Below are positions 41,968 through 50,499 of a DNA stretch of 64,000 nucleotides, piece by piece. The notes under the pieces are model-generated. The model saw only the letters and a list, made by a program, of their open reading frames with translations. It did not search any database and was not told where the DNA came from. Source of the DNA: Planktophila sp965267775 (GTDB lineage Bacteria > Actinomycetota > Actinomycetes > Nanopelagicales > Nanopelagicaceae). Positions within the stretch are counted from its first letter, which is position 1, and the number at the start of each line of letters is the position of its first letter. The position numbers were made by a program, and so were the translations under genes. The DNA lies in contig OZ254140.1 in the NCBI GenBank assembly GCA_965267775.1, forward strand, positions 1,364,001-1,428,000, given 5' to 3'.

Positions 41968-43032
41968 CTATCGTTGATTTGATCTGCGTCCTACGAAGAT
42001 CAGCTTCGAATCCGAACTGCTACCTAGGCCCGCATTGATCGGCGTCAGAGTGGCGGAAATAGCCTGATTTCCAGATAGGGCAGGCTTCCAAGTGCAGGTG
42101 GCTGTAAGTGGGGCACCCGTGGCTTGAACATTTAGACAGTTTTGTATCCGCTTACCTCCCATCAAAAAGCGGACTCTGCCCGCCGCTCCAACAGTTGCAG
42201 ATATTGTGAAGGAATTACCTTTAAGTGGATTGCCAGAAATTTGTAGTGAAATACTAGAAACTTCTTGGACGTAAACATAATTTGAGTAATAGTCATAAGA
42301 GTCTGCAATTTCAGTTGCGGAGAGTGCTCTGTTGTAGAAAGCAAATGCACCAATTTTCACATTTCCGTATTCCAGACCATCCTGCATTCCGTTAGCTAAT
42401 TGAATCGGTGCTGTTGGTGCACCGACGCCGCTTTCAGTGTTATTTGCAGTGATAACGACTGAAGTATTTACATAAACTTTACTGGGGTTTGTAGTGTTTC
42501 CTCCAAAACATGTGACAAAGGAGAAAAGAGTCCAAGTATTTAAGGAGTAAACATTGGATGCACTTGCTACAGTCTGATCAACTGAAGTTCCATTCATTTT
42601 AAGTGTTAGAGCCAGAGTTCCTGATTGCAGTAGCGCATAACCATCATAAGAAGTTGCAGCGAACATTTTTCCCATCAGACCGTCATAGTTCGTTGCACTC
42701 AGAACTTTAGCCCACAACATCATCGTGCTGCATGAAGAGGTGGACGGCTGAAGAGCCGCACGATTCGGAATATTTATGTAATCGTTCACACCATCATTCG
42801 TAAATCCTGCACCTGTAGCAGTGTCATAGACCGGTCCATTTGTTAAAGTGGCAGTGTCATCCCGCCCAGCTAAATCAATCCATGCAGTTCCTGTACCAGG
42901 GTAAGAGCTTGGATTCGAAGCCATTAAATCTATTAACAGCCCGCTTGAGACTTGTGCAGCATGTGCGGTTGGAGTAACTAGAAGTGAAAAAGCAAATACA
43001 ACTATTACTCCAATAGATACACGAGTTCTCAT
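41968..43032 (-). CDS. Secreted LamG-like protein with C-terminal Ig-like module
   Basis: A 354-residue exported protein. Residues 1-25 are a signal peptide (MRTRVSIGVIVVFAFSLLV). About 30-245 is a concanavalin/LamG-type beta sandwich that would bind sugars or surfaces (SSYPGTGTAWIDLAGRDDTATL and FYNRALSATEIADSYDYY are typical). The last 85 residues repeat the two-cysteine module that ends the glycine-rich protein at 5663-7042, with the ATCTWKP motif and a basic tail (GRRSNQR). It lies 14 bases after recR with GAGGG before its ATG, so it may be read from the dnaX-recR message. The function is unknown. Confidence 0.75.
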   Translation of the reverse strand: MRTRVSIGVIVVFAFSLLVTPTAHAAQVSSGLLIDLMASNPSSYPGTGTAWIDLAGRDDTATLTNGPVYDTATGAGFTNDGVNDYINIPNRAALQPSTSSCSTMMLWAKVLSATNYDGLMGKMFAATSYDGYALLQSGTLALTLKMNGTSVDQTVASASNVYSLNTWTLFSFVTCFGGNTTNPSKVYVNTSVVITANNTESGVGAPTAPIQLANGMQDGLEYGNVKIGAFAFYNRALSATEIADSYDYYSNYVYVQEVSSISLQISGNPLKGNSFTISATVGAAGRVRFLMGGKRIQNCLNVQATGAPLTATCTWKPALSGNQAISATLTPINAGLGSSSDSKLIFVGRRSNQR

Positions 43033-43046
43033 GGATATCCCTCAAT

Positions 43047-43652
43047 TCAGAGGTTTGTGCGTCCTTCAAATGCGCGACCAAGGGTGACTTCATCTGCATA
43101 TTCGAGATCTCCGCCTACGGGAAGTCCAGATGCCAGACGTGAAACGTTGATCCCCATCGGCTTAATCAGACGTGCCAAATAGGTAGCCGTTGCCTCTCCC
43201 TCAAGGTTGGGATCGGTAGCCAAGATGATCTCGGTAATCGTTGAATCCGAGAGGCGCTGCATGAGTTCGCGAATGCGAAGCTGATCTGGACCGATGCCAT
43301 CGATAGGACTGATCGCTCCACCGAGAACGTGATACTTCCCGCGGAATTCGCGAGTGCGTTCAATCGCAATAACGTCCTTTGACTCTTCAACAACACAGAT
43401 CTTTGAAGGATCGCGTCGTGGATCGCGACAGATGCGGCACTGAGCCTCTTCAGAAACATTTCCACATTCACTACAGAACTTCACACGCTCCTTAACGGTG
43501 CGCACAGCTTCAACGAGTGAATCGGCAATCTCTGAATCTGATTGCAAAATATGGAAGGCAATTCGCTGGGCAGATTTTGGTCCAATACCTGGCAAGCGAC
43601 CTAACGCATCGATGAGGTCTTGGATTGCGCCTTCATACATTCCGCTAGACAT
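43047..43652 (-). CDS. recR: Recombination mediator RecR
   Basis: Acts with RecF/RecO to load RecA at gaps. 201 residues: N-terminal HhH (GRLPGIGPKSAQRIAFHIL, about 18-36), C4 zinc finger CSECGNVSEEAQCRIC (about 56-71), then a Toprim domain (CVVEESKDVIAIERT and ATDPNLEGEATATYL). It shares one base with the dnaX stop, the classic dnaX-recR arrangement. Confidence 0.97.
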   Translation of the reverse strand: MSSGMYEGAIQDLIDALGRLPGIGPKSAQRIAFHILQSDSEIADSLVEAVRTVKERVKFCSECGNVSEEAQCRICRDPRRDPSKICVVEESKDVIAIERTREFRGKYHVLGGAISPIDGIGPDQLRIRELMQRLSDSTITEIILATDPNLEGEATATYLARLIKPMGINVSRLASGLPVGGDLEYADEVTLGRAFEGRTNL

Positions 43653-45409
43653 TAGTCGTGCTTCGTTTCGCTAATGATTGTCGCACCAAGTTCAGCTGCA
43701 AGAAGTGCTGCACCAGTTAACTGTGTCTTATCTGTTGGCGCCTCTGTTGTGCGAACAGCGCGAGCCTCAGGCGTTGAAGAGGTATCGATACTTGGATCAA
43801 CAGTGACCTCAATCTTGCGATCAAGTCCCACAATCTCAATAAAGGCATCGCGCAAGATTGCATCTGATTCGCTTCGAATAAATGAATCACGAGCACCTGC
43901 ATTAACAATTCCGATGGTGATGTTCTTATCGTCAACGCCGAGGATCTGAGCGCTTGCGCTAAGCAGTGACCACGTTAAACGGCGACGCTTCTTTACATTC
44001 TCAATTACTTCAGGCCACATACGTCGCAAGCCTGCAACATCGATTGCATCAATCTTCTTCGCTGGCTCTGCGACAGCGACTGCATCTGCAATCTTTACCT
44101 CTGGTGCTTTTTCGCGAACAGCCTCAGCCGTGATTGGTGAAACATAATCTGCAGGATCTGCAGACTTTGCTGTCTCAACTTTCTTTGTAGCAGCCGGTGC
44201 TGCAACTACTGAAGCTGCAGCTGGCGCTGCATGTGGAGTTGGTGCAATGTTCTCAACTCGCTCGAGGCGTTCAATGCGAGCAAGCATTCCGGCCTCTCCG
44301 TTATCGCCGATTGGCAACAAAATACGACCACAGATGAGCTCAAGAATGAGGCGTGGAGCAGTCGCTCCGCGCATCTGGGTAAGGCCTTCAGAGGCGATAT
44401 CTGCAGCGCGAGAAAGTGATGCCTGGCCAATGTTCTGAGCTTGAACGCGCATACGTTCGAGTTGATCATCAGGTAGCTCCCGCAAGATGCTGTTGGCATT
44501 TGTTGCCTGCAACGCATCAACGATCATCAAATCACGTAAGCGCTCGAGTAAATCTTGTGTGAAGCGACGTGGATCGTGGCCAGATTCAATAACGCGATCG
44601 ATTGTCTGGAAAAGAGTCGCACCATCACGTGCAGCAACTGCATCCATCGCATCATCAAGGAGTGCGCCATCGGTGAAGCCAAGTAGCTGCACTGCAATGT
44701 CATAGCTAACGCCATCTTTTCCTGCACCGGCCAATAACTGGCCAAGTACGGAGAGCGCATCGCGAACCGATCCACCAGAGGCACGTACGACAAGTGGAAT
44801 AACTCCCTTTGCAACCTTCACGCCTTCAGCTGCACATACCTTTTCAAGATGTGTTGCAAGCGTTCCAGGTGGAACCAAGCGGAATGGGTAGTGATGTGTG
44901 CGGGATCGGATAGTTGAAATAAGTTTTTCTGGTTCTGTTGTAGCAAAGATAAAGATGACGTGCGCTGGTGGCTCTTCAACAACTTTGAGAAGTGCATTGG
45001 CTGCACCTGTTCCCAATTGGTGCGCCTCATCGATGATGTAAATCTTGTACTTACTTTGTACAGGTGCGAAGAATGCTTTATCGCGAAGATCGCGCGCATC
45101 ATCGACTAGTCCGTGGGTCGCCGCATCAATTTCAATAACATCAAGTGAACCTGGACCGTTTGCAACTAAATCTTTACATGATTGGCACTCGCCACAAGGA
45201 TTTGGTGTAGGGCCCTTCTCGCAATTGAGCGAGCGCGCCATGATCCGCGCAGATGATGTCTTGCCGCAACCACGAGGGCCGCTAAAGAGATATGCGTGGT
45301 GGGTCTTACCGGATTCGAGGGCATTGGAAAGCGGAACAGTGACATGTTCTTGTCCGATCACATCTGCAAATACAGATGGACGATACTTTCGATAGAGAGC
45401 TAGGCTCAT
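43652..45409 (-). CDS. dnaX: DNA polymerase III subunits gamma/tau
   Basis: Clamp-loader ATPase. 585 residues: P-loop GPRGCGKTSSARIMA (about 44-58), zinc cysteines CEKGPTPNPCGECQSC, Walker B IIDEAHQL and SRC-like sensor TIRSRTHHYPF. Domain III is at about 230-360, followed by a low-complexity Ala/Pro/Lys linker and a tau-like C-terminal domain. The start is set at 45409 (SLALYRKYRP follows) because GAAGGG stands 8 bases before it; the ATG at 45415 is too close. No obvious slippery poly-A frameshift site was seen. Confidence 0.95.
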   Translation of the reverse strand: MSLALYRKYRPSVFADVIGQEHVTVPLSNALESGKTHHAYLFSGPRGCGKTSSARIMARSLNCEKGPTPNPCGECQSCKDLVANGPGSLDVIEIDAATHGLVDDARDLRDKAFFAPVQSKYKIYIIDEAHQLGTGAANALLKVVEEPPAHVIFIFATTEPEKLISTIRSRTHHYPFRLVPPGTLATHLEKVCAAEGVKVAKGVIPLVVRASGGSVRDALSVLGQLLAGAGKDGVSYDIAVQLLGFTDGALLDDAMDAVAARDGATLFQTIDRVIESGHDPRRFTQDLLERLRDLMIVDALQATNANSILRELPDDQLERMRVQAQNIGQASLSRAADIASEGLTQMRGATAPRLILELICGRILLPIGDNGEAGMLARIERLERVENIAPTPHAAPAAASVVAAPAATKKVETAKSADPADYVSPITAEAVREKAPEVKIADAVAVAEPAKKIDAIDVAGLRRMWPEVIENVKKRRRLTWSLLSASAQILGVDDKNITIGIVNAGARDSFIRSESDAILRDAFIEIVGLDRKIEVTVDPSIDTSSTPEARAVRTTEAPTDKTQLTGAALLAAELGATIISETKHD

Positions 45410-45489
45410 TTTCATACCCTTCGATAGCTCTGATTCAATTCACTTCTAATTGACCAGAGGATCTACATATTTATTACCTATTTAATAGG

Positions 45490-45575
45490 ACCTCCGGTGC
45501 ACCCAACAGAGCGCTCCTACCCTTGCTGTATTCCTACCCTGGGGGAGTTCAGAACGGTGCCGTCGCACCGGAGAT
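45490..45575 (-). ncRNA. ffs: Signal recognition particle RNA (small bacterial type)
   Basis: On the minus strand CTCCGGTGC (5' side) and GCACCGGAG (3' side) pair as the closing stem. The conserved SRP core follows: GAACTCCCCCAGG, the GGAA tetraloop, then AGCAAGGGTAGGAGCGC and CTCTGTTGGGTGC. The loop-closing pairs read GTA-GGAA-TAC instead of the common GCC-GGAA-GGC, a paired exchange that keeps the helix. The place upstream of dnaX and next to tRNA-Ser is the typical one. Ends are approximate by a few bases. Confidence 0.88.
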
Positions 45576-45661
45576 CTGAGCCAATCTTATGTGTCAGGGC
45601 TGACTTCGCACACCGCTACCCTTAGCCAGTCCGGTTGGCGCGTGAGCGTGGGCCGGGCGCG

Positions 45662-45746
45662 GGAGGATTCGCATAGCGGCCGAGTGCGCACGCTTGGAAA
45701 GCGTGTATAGGGAAACCTATCGAGGGTTCAAATCCCTCATCCTCCG
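45662..45746 (+). tRNA. tRNA-Ser (anticodon GGA)
   Basis: Acceptor GGAGGAT pairs with ATCCTCC, anticodon loop CTTGGAAA region gives GGA, the long variable arm TATAGGGAAACCTAT is typical of class II tRNA, T-loop TTCAAAT, discriminator G. CCA is not encoded. It is divergent from ffs. Confidence 0.95.
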
Positions 45747-45798
45747 CAAGCTGTGGATATCTCAAATCTGACTCTTCGAGGTTCGAGATTCTCCCCTC

Positions 45799-46278
45799 AT
45801 GAAACTAAACTCAAAATCACAATACCTCCAAACATTCTTAATTCTTGCAGCATTGGTTCAGGCGCCTGCCGCGCACGGTGAATCCTCGGTTGTAACCCCA
45901 CCACTTACCAAATGCTTTATTGATATTCGCGATGCCCACATTTCTACGACTATTTATAAGAAAGAAGGGCGACTTGCGGTGAAAGTAAACGCGATTTCGA
46001 GATGTAACACGCCTCAAAGAAACGTCACTCTTACAGTGAAGATCTACAAAGAGGGCCGTTTAGGTTCACGCCTGGTTAAAGAAAAAAGTACAGATAGAGA
46101 AAACCCAAAATCTCAAGGACTTGTAGTCAAGAATCAATTTACATATGTTTACTGCAAAAATAGAACTAAAACGAGGTATTACGGAATAGCAACCGCGCAA
46201 GCAGTAATAAATGGTAAGAACTACTCAACTCCACCTGTTCGTTCCGAAAATATTACTGAGCTCAATTGCGGCACCTGA
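45799..46278 (+). CDS. Secreted hypothetical protein with four cysteines
   Basis: A 159-residue exported protein. Residues 1-27 form a signal peptide (KSQYLQTFLILAALVQAPAAHG). The mature part is basic and beta-rich (KCFIDIRDAHISTTIYKK, RNVTLTVKIYKEG) with four cysteines, at TKC, SRCN, YVYCKN and LNCGT, that could form two disulfides, an Ig-like pattern. No family is recognised. It begins just after tRNA-Ser in a slightly AT-richer stretch. Confidence 0.65.
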   Translation: MKLNSKSQYLQTFLILAALVQAPAAHGESSVVTPPLTKCFIDIRDAHISTTIYKKEGRLAVKVNAISRCNTPQRNVTLTVKIYKEGRLGSRLVKEKSTDRENPKSQGLVVKNQFTYVYCKNRTKTRYYGIATAQAVINGKNYSTPPVRSENITELNCGT

Positions 46279-46292
46279 GTTACAATCAACGT

Positions 46293-46658
46293 GTGGCCAA
46301 AGTAGATCCGACCGATGATTCCATCGTTCGATATGTAATTCGTAGACACAGTTTTGATGCTGCAACAAATCACTTCCGCTGGATTGATGAATCCGTGTAT
46401 GACAATAGAAAAGAATTCGAAAAATCGCTAGATGAAGCGGCTTTGGAATTAGAGGGTCGCCGGATTGTTGGTAGAGCTCACGGGAAGGAACAGGTGGCGG
46501 GGCAAAAGTTACCCGCAAACTATTATGCGGAATCCTTTGTTCGGAGAAAGCGCCGAATAGCGCAGGGGGCTTTCCGGCCAGATACATTTAGAAACAGGTT
46601 CCTTTTCGCTTTCACATCGAAGAGATATTTATTTTTTCAACGTCGGCCTAGACATTAA
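46293..46658 (+). CDS. Hypothetical basic protein, about 121 residues
   Basis: A soluble, strongly charged protein; from GTG 46293 it begins with VAKVDPTDDSIVRYVIRRHSFD. RRIVGRAHGKEQVAGQ and a run of Arg/Phe at the end (SKRYLFFQRRPRH) stand out; there is no membrane segment or catalytic motif. The GTG is preferred to the ATG at 46266, which lies inside the previous gene, and TACAAT lies four bases before it. The family is unknown, and whether the start is correct is uncertain. Confidence 0.5.
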   Translation: MAKVDPTDDSIVRYVIRRHSFDAATNHFRWIDESVYDNRKEFEKSLDEAALELEGRRIVGRAHGKEQVAGQKLPANYYAESFVRRKRRIAQGAFRPDTFRNRFLFAFTSKRYLFFQRRPRH

Positions 46659-46668
46659 TATCTAGGCG

Positions 46669-46674
46669 TAGACT
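46669..46674 (+). promoter_or_regulatory. -10 element of the TIGR02611-type gene
   Basis: TAGACT followed by AATTAC and the ATG at 46681; no ribosome site fits in between, so transcription probably starts at the ATG. Confidence 0.5.
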
Positions 46675-46680
46675 AATTAC

Positions 46681-46938
46681 ATGCATACACGATGGCTCTG
46701 GGTAAAGAACAGCTGGAAGCGCCTTCCCCATCCGCTTCGTTGGGTAATCGTCGCAACTGTTGGCGGCACCCTTGTAGCTCTTGGTCTTCTCGGTCTCGTA
46801 CTTCCTGTGATCCCAGGTGTTCCACTTCTAATCGCTGGCTTCGCACTGCTGGCAACTGAATTTGCTTGGGCAGAAGTGCTACTTAATCGCACACGTCATC
46901 ATGTGACGAATGCGGTGAACAAAGTCCGCAAGAAGTAG
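46681..46938 (+). CDS. TIGR02611-type small membrane protein
   Basis: An 85-residue protein with two membrane helices (about 22-42 and 46-63) joined by the family turn VLPVIPGVPLLIAGFALLA, then ATEFAWAE and a basic tail. It matches actinobacterial TIGR02611/PGPGW-like proteins of unknown role. It has an apparent leaderless start and is followed 43 bases later by the COG4705 paralogue on the same strand. Confidence 0.8.
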   Translation: MHTRWLWVKNSWKRLPHPLRWVIVATVGGTLVALGLLGLVLPVIPGVPLLIAGFALLATEFAWAEVLLNRTRHHVTNAVNKVRKK

Positions 46939-46981
46939 TAGCTCTCAGCCTTCTTTCAGATTTCTGAAGTACCTTCTCTCC

Positions 46982-47740
46982 ATGACTTCAGTGCGCACCC
47001 GAGAGCTTTTAGTAAAAGTTCCAGCAATTACTACTTACTTCTGGATAATAAAAGTTCTCTCAACCACTGTTGGCGAAACGTTTGCTGACTACCTGAACGA
47101 GACACTCGGCTTTGGTCTGACAAAGACTGCTCTCATAATGGCGGGCGCTCTCGCGATCTCACTTGTGGCCCAAATTTCATCAACACGTTATGTCCCTGCT
47201 ATCTACTGGGTGACAATCGTTTTGATTAGCACCGTGGGCACACTGCTCACAGATACTCTTCACGATAATTTCAACGTACAAAACTGGCAATCAATCATTG
47301 CCTTTGCATCTGCACTCATTCTTACCTTTGCAATCTGGCATAAGCGCGAAGGTAGTCTCGAGATGAAGTCGATCAATACGCGCAAGCGTGAAGGTTTTTA
47401 TTGGTTAGCCATTCTCTTTACCTTCGCTCTCGGCACAGCAGGTGGCGATATCTTCCTTGATGACTTAGGGGTTGCCCTCAAATTCTCACTTCTTGGATTT
47501 GCCATAGCTCTTGCGATTGTCTGGGCACTATGGAAGGGCAAGAAAATTAATCCAGTCGCGGCATTCTGGGTGGCATATGTGTTAACACGCCCATTAGGTG
47601 CCGCTGCCGGAGATTTCCTCTCGCTGCCAAAAGATGAGACTGGTCTCGGCTTAGGTGCCACCACTACTTCTATCATCTTCCTCGCGCTCATAGCGGGACT
47701 CGTTAGCTATTTAACAGTGAGCAAGAAGGATCGCCTGTAG
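46982..47740 (+). CDS. COG4705-type multi-pass membrane protein, copy 2
   Basis: A 252-residue membrane protein with about eight hydrophobic segments. It is a clear paralogue of 1503-2294: shared VKVPAIT, FWIIKVL, TTVGETFAD near the N-terminus, FTFALGTAGGD (about 142-152), YVLTRPLGA and GLGLGATTTS towards the end. This copy lies outside the repeat-bounded islet, so it may be the ancestral one. Its role is unknown. A SulP permease gene follows 22 bases downstream. Confidence 0.8.
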   Translation: MTSVRTRELLVKVPAITTYFWIIKVLSTTVGETFADYLNETLGFGLTKTALIMAGALAISLVAQISSTRYVPAIYWVTIVLISTVGTLLTDTLHDNFNVQNWQSIIAFASALILTFAIWHKREGSLEMKSINTRKREGFYWLAILFTFALGTAGGDIFLDDLGVALKFSLLGFAIALAIVWALWKGKKINPVAAFWVAYVLTRPLGAAAGDFLSLPKDETGLGLGATTTSIIFLALIAGLVSYLTVSKKDRL

Positions 47741-47762
47741 TAACTAGTACTACCCTCACAGA

Positions 47763-49010
47763 ATGCGTTTTGGTTCGCTGGTGAATAAGAGTGAGTTCTG
47801 GGTAAGTCGCGAGCAGTTCGGTAAAGATCTCGTTGCCGGTGTGACTGTCGGAATCGTCGCACTCCCCCTCGCAATCGGTTTTGGAATTACATCAGGAATG
47901 TCTGCGCAAGCTGGAATCGCGACTGCAATCCTTGCTGGATTTATCGCTGCGCTCTTCGGTGGATCTCGCTACCAAGTAAGCGGACCAACCGGTGCGATGA
48001 CTGTTGTCTTGATTCCTGTCATTGCAAAGAATGGCATCGAAGCAATTCCTGTTCTTGGATTGATGGCAGGCCTCATTGTTATTGCGATGTCGGTCTTTAG
48101 ACTTGGTGGAATTATCAATCGAATTCCGTGGTCCGTGGTTGAGGGATTCACACTCGGAATCGCCGTAGTAATTGGACTTCAGCAGCTACCTATGGCCTTG
48201 GGTGTTGTGAAAGGTGTAGGAGATCGCACTCTCCAAGTGGCAATTAATACCGTTAAAGGTGCCTTCGAATCAGGTGTGCACCTCTCAACCATCTCAATAT
48301 TGATTCTGACACTCTTCATTAAGTTCAATATCGTGAAGATTATTGAGCGATTAAAGCTAAAACCATATATTCCAGCAAGCTTCTCGGCACTTGCGATTAC
48401 AACAGTGATTGTCGCCATCTTTAAGCTCGACGTAGCAAAGATTGGAGATATCCCACGCAATGTCTTTATCTGGAAGGGTTCAGGGCTTCAATTCTCGTCA
48501 TCACTAATTACTCCTGCGATTTTGATTGCACTTCTTGCAGCGATTGAATCTCTCCTGGCGGCCCGCGTTGCTGATGGAATGACCCATACCAAGGAGAAGT
48601 TCCACCCTAATAAAGAACTATTCGGTCAAGGGCTTGCAACGATGGTGGCATCTATATTTGGTGGCCAGCCAGCAACAGGTGCAATTGCTCGTACCAGCGT
48701 CAATATCCGTTCTGGCGGCAAGACAAAGATGGCGGCACTTATCCATGCTCTATTCCTACTTATTGTTGTATTAGTTCTTTCACCTGTATTCGCGCTCATT
48801 CCACTACCAGCAATTGCAGGTGTCTTGATCGGAACCTCAGTGCGAATTCTCAATCCCCATAATATTCGTGAGCAACTGAGATCAACATGGCAAGAGGTCA
48901 GCACATACGCAGTAACAGCGCTGGTAACAATTACCGTCGATTTAATATGGGCAATCTTTATTGGAATCGCTCTGCACTTCTTGCTCTTACTGACAAGAAA
49001 GAAGTCTTAA
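47763..49010 (+). CDS. SulP-family anion permease without STAS domain
   Basis: A 415-residue SulP/SLC26 transporter with 10-14 membrane segments. Family signatures: GVTVGIVALPLAIGFGITSGM (about 26-46), GGSRYQVSGPTGAMTV (about 66-81) and VASIFGGQPATGAIARTSVNIRSGG. The cytoplasmic STAS domain usual in this family is missing: the chain stops right after the last helix (LHFLLLLTRKKS). Such short forms often carry bicarbonate or sulfate; which applies here is not visible. Convergent with gabD, with a 4-base overlap of stops. Confidence 0.9.
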   Translation: MRFGSLVNKSEFWVSREQFGKDLVAGVTVGIVALPLAIGFGITSGMSAQAGIATAILAGFIAALFGGSRYQVSGPTGAMTVVLIPVIAKNGIEAIPVLGLMAGLIVIAMSVFRLGGIINRIPWSVVEGFTLGIAVVIGLQQLPMALGVVKGVGDRTLQVAINTVKGAFESGVHLSTISILILTLFIKFNIVKIIERLKLKPYIPASFSALAITTVIVAIFKLDVAKIGDIPRNVFIWKGSGLQFSSSLITPAILIALLAAIESLLAARVADGMTHTKEKFHPNKELFGQGLATMVASIFGGQPATGAIARTSVNIRSGGKTKMAALIHALFLLIVVLVLSPVFALIPLPAIAGVLIGTSVRILNPHNIREQLRSTWQEVSTYAVTALVTITVDLIWAIFIGIALHFLLLLTRKKS

Positions 49011-50425
49011 ATCTCCACACCGATGTATTTGGTCTGCAAGAACTCGTGAATTCCGTCGAAGCCACCTTCGCGACCGAGACCTGATTGCTTTACTCCACCG
49101 AATGGCGCAGCTGGATCTGAGATCATTCCGCGGTTAATCGCGACCATTCCTGACTCCATCGCTTCAGCGAAGCGGATAGCGCGCTTGAGATCTTCAGAGT
49201 AGACATAGCTGATAAGGCCGTAATCAGTGTCATTGGCTAACTTGAGCGCCTCTTCATCGGTATCGAAGAGAACAACAGGGGCAACTGGACCAAAGACTTC
49301 GTTGACCAGAATCTCATCATCTTTAGCTACCTCAACAATTGTTGGTGGGTAGAAAGCGCCAGGACCTTCAGGTGTAGCGCCACCGAGGTGGACCTTGCCA
49401 CCACGTGATGTCGCTCCTGTGACGAGATCTGCAATCTTGTTGCGTTCCTTCAGCGATACAGATGCGCCGAGAGTTGTTCCGCTCTCACGTCCAACACCCA
49501 TAGTCATTGCGGCCATCGCCTTTGCAAACTCTGCGATGAACTGGTCACCAATTGAACGTGCAACATAGATGCGATTTGCAGCGGTACATGCAGCTCCACC
49601 GTTACGCATCTTTGCAAGCATCAAGCCCTTTACCGCTTCTTCAATATTTGCATCTGCTAGAACAACGAATGGCGCATTGCCACCGAGCTCCATAGAGCAA
49701 CGAATTACTTGGTCGGCTGCTTCGCGAAGGAGAATCTTTCCCACTTGAGTAGAACCGGTAAATGAAAGGTTCTTTACACGTGGGTCATGCATCAACTTTG
49801 AAATTGCTGGGCCAGTCTGTGCTGGCAAGATGACGTTAAGGACGCCCTTAGGTAGACCTGCGCGCTCCATGATGTCGACGATATGAAGAGCTGTTAGTGG
49901 TGTTTCACCGGCTGGCTTCAAGATCATTGTGCAACCTGCTGCAACTGCGGGACCGATCTTTCGCGTCGCCATTCCTGCAGGGAAATTCCACGGAGTAATA
50001 AGGAGTGAGACGCCAATCGGTTGGTGAGTAACAAGAATTCGCTTATCGCCAGAAGGTGAGAGGCGGAAGTCGCCAGGTGTGCGAACGGCCTCTTCTGAGA
50101 ACCAGCGGAAGAACTCTGCGGCATAACCAACTTCTCCGCGTGCATCGGGAAGCGCCTTTCCATTTTCGCGCGAGATCAGTTCGGCGATGATGTCGGCTTC
50201 GGCGGTCATGATTTCAAAGGCCTTACGTAAAATTTCAGCGCGTACACGTGGAGCAGTCGCAGCCCAATCGGCCGAGACGCGATCGGCGGCAGCCACGGCG
50301 GCGAGGTTCTGTTCATCGCTGGAGGTCGCAACCTTTGCGATAACGGTCCCATCAGAGGGGTCAATTACCTCGAGAGTTCCGCTTCCATCGACCCATTGAC
50401 CATCTATATATAACTGTGTGCGCAT
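49007..50425 (-). CDS. gabD: Succinate-semialdehyde dehydrogenase (NAD(P)+)
   Basis: A 472-residue aldehyde dehydrogenase of the GabD/SSADH group. Catalytic Glu in SMELGGNAPFVV (about 243) and Cys in NGGAACTAANRIYVA (about 277) match the mycobacterial type; ITPWNFPAGMATRKI is the cofactor segment. It oxidises succinic semialdehyde to succinate in GABA or 4-hydroxybutyrate use. Glutarate or other semialdehydes are alternatives. A class III aminotransferase gene at 63538 could be a remote partner. Confidence 0.85.
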   Translation of the reverse strand: MRTQLYIDGQWVDGSGTLEVIDPSDGTVIAKVATSSDEQNLAAVAAADRVSADWAATAPRVRAEILRKAFEIMTAEADIIAELISRENGKALPDARGEVGYAAEFFRWFSEEAVRTPGDFRLSPSGDKRILVTHQPIGVSLLITPWNFPAGMATRKIGPAVAAGCTMILKPAGETPLTALHIVDIMERAGLPKGVLNVILPAQTGPAISKLMHDPRVKNLSFTGSTQVGKILLREAADQVIRCSMELGGNAPFVVLADANIEEAVKGLMLAKMRNGGAACTAANRIYVARSIGDQFIAEFAKAMAAMTMGVGRESGTTLGASVSLKERNKIADLVTGATSRGGKVHLGGATPEGPGAFYPPTIVEVAKDDEILVNEVFGPVAPVVLFDTDEEALKLANDTDYGLISYVYSEDLKRAIRFAEAMESGMVAINRGMISDPAAPFGGVKQSGLGREGGFDGIHEFLQTKYIGVEI

Positions 50426-50499
50426 AAGATGACCCTATCAAAAGAGGTCTTTATTGGTAAGACCACTTGAGCTTTCAGATTCATCAAGGGAGTTGCATC

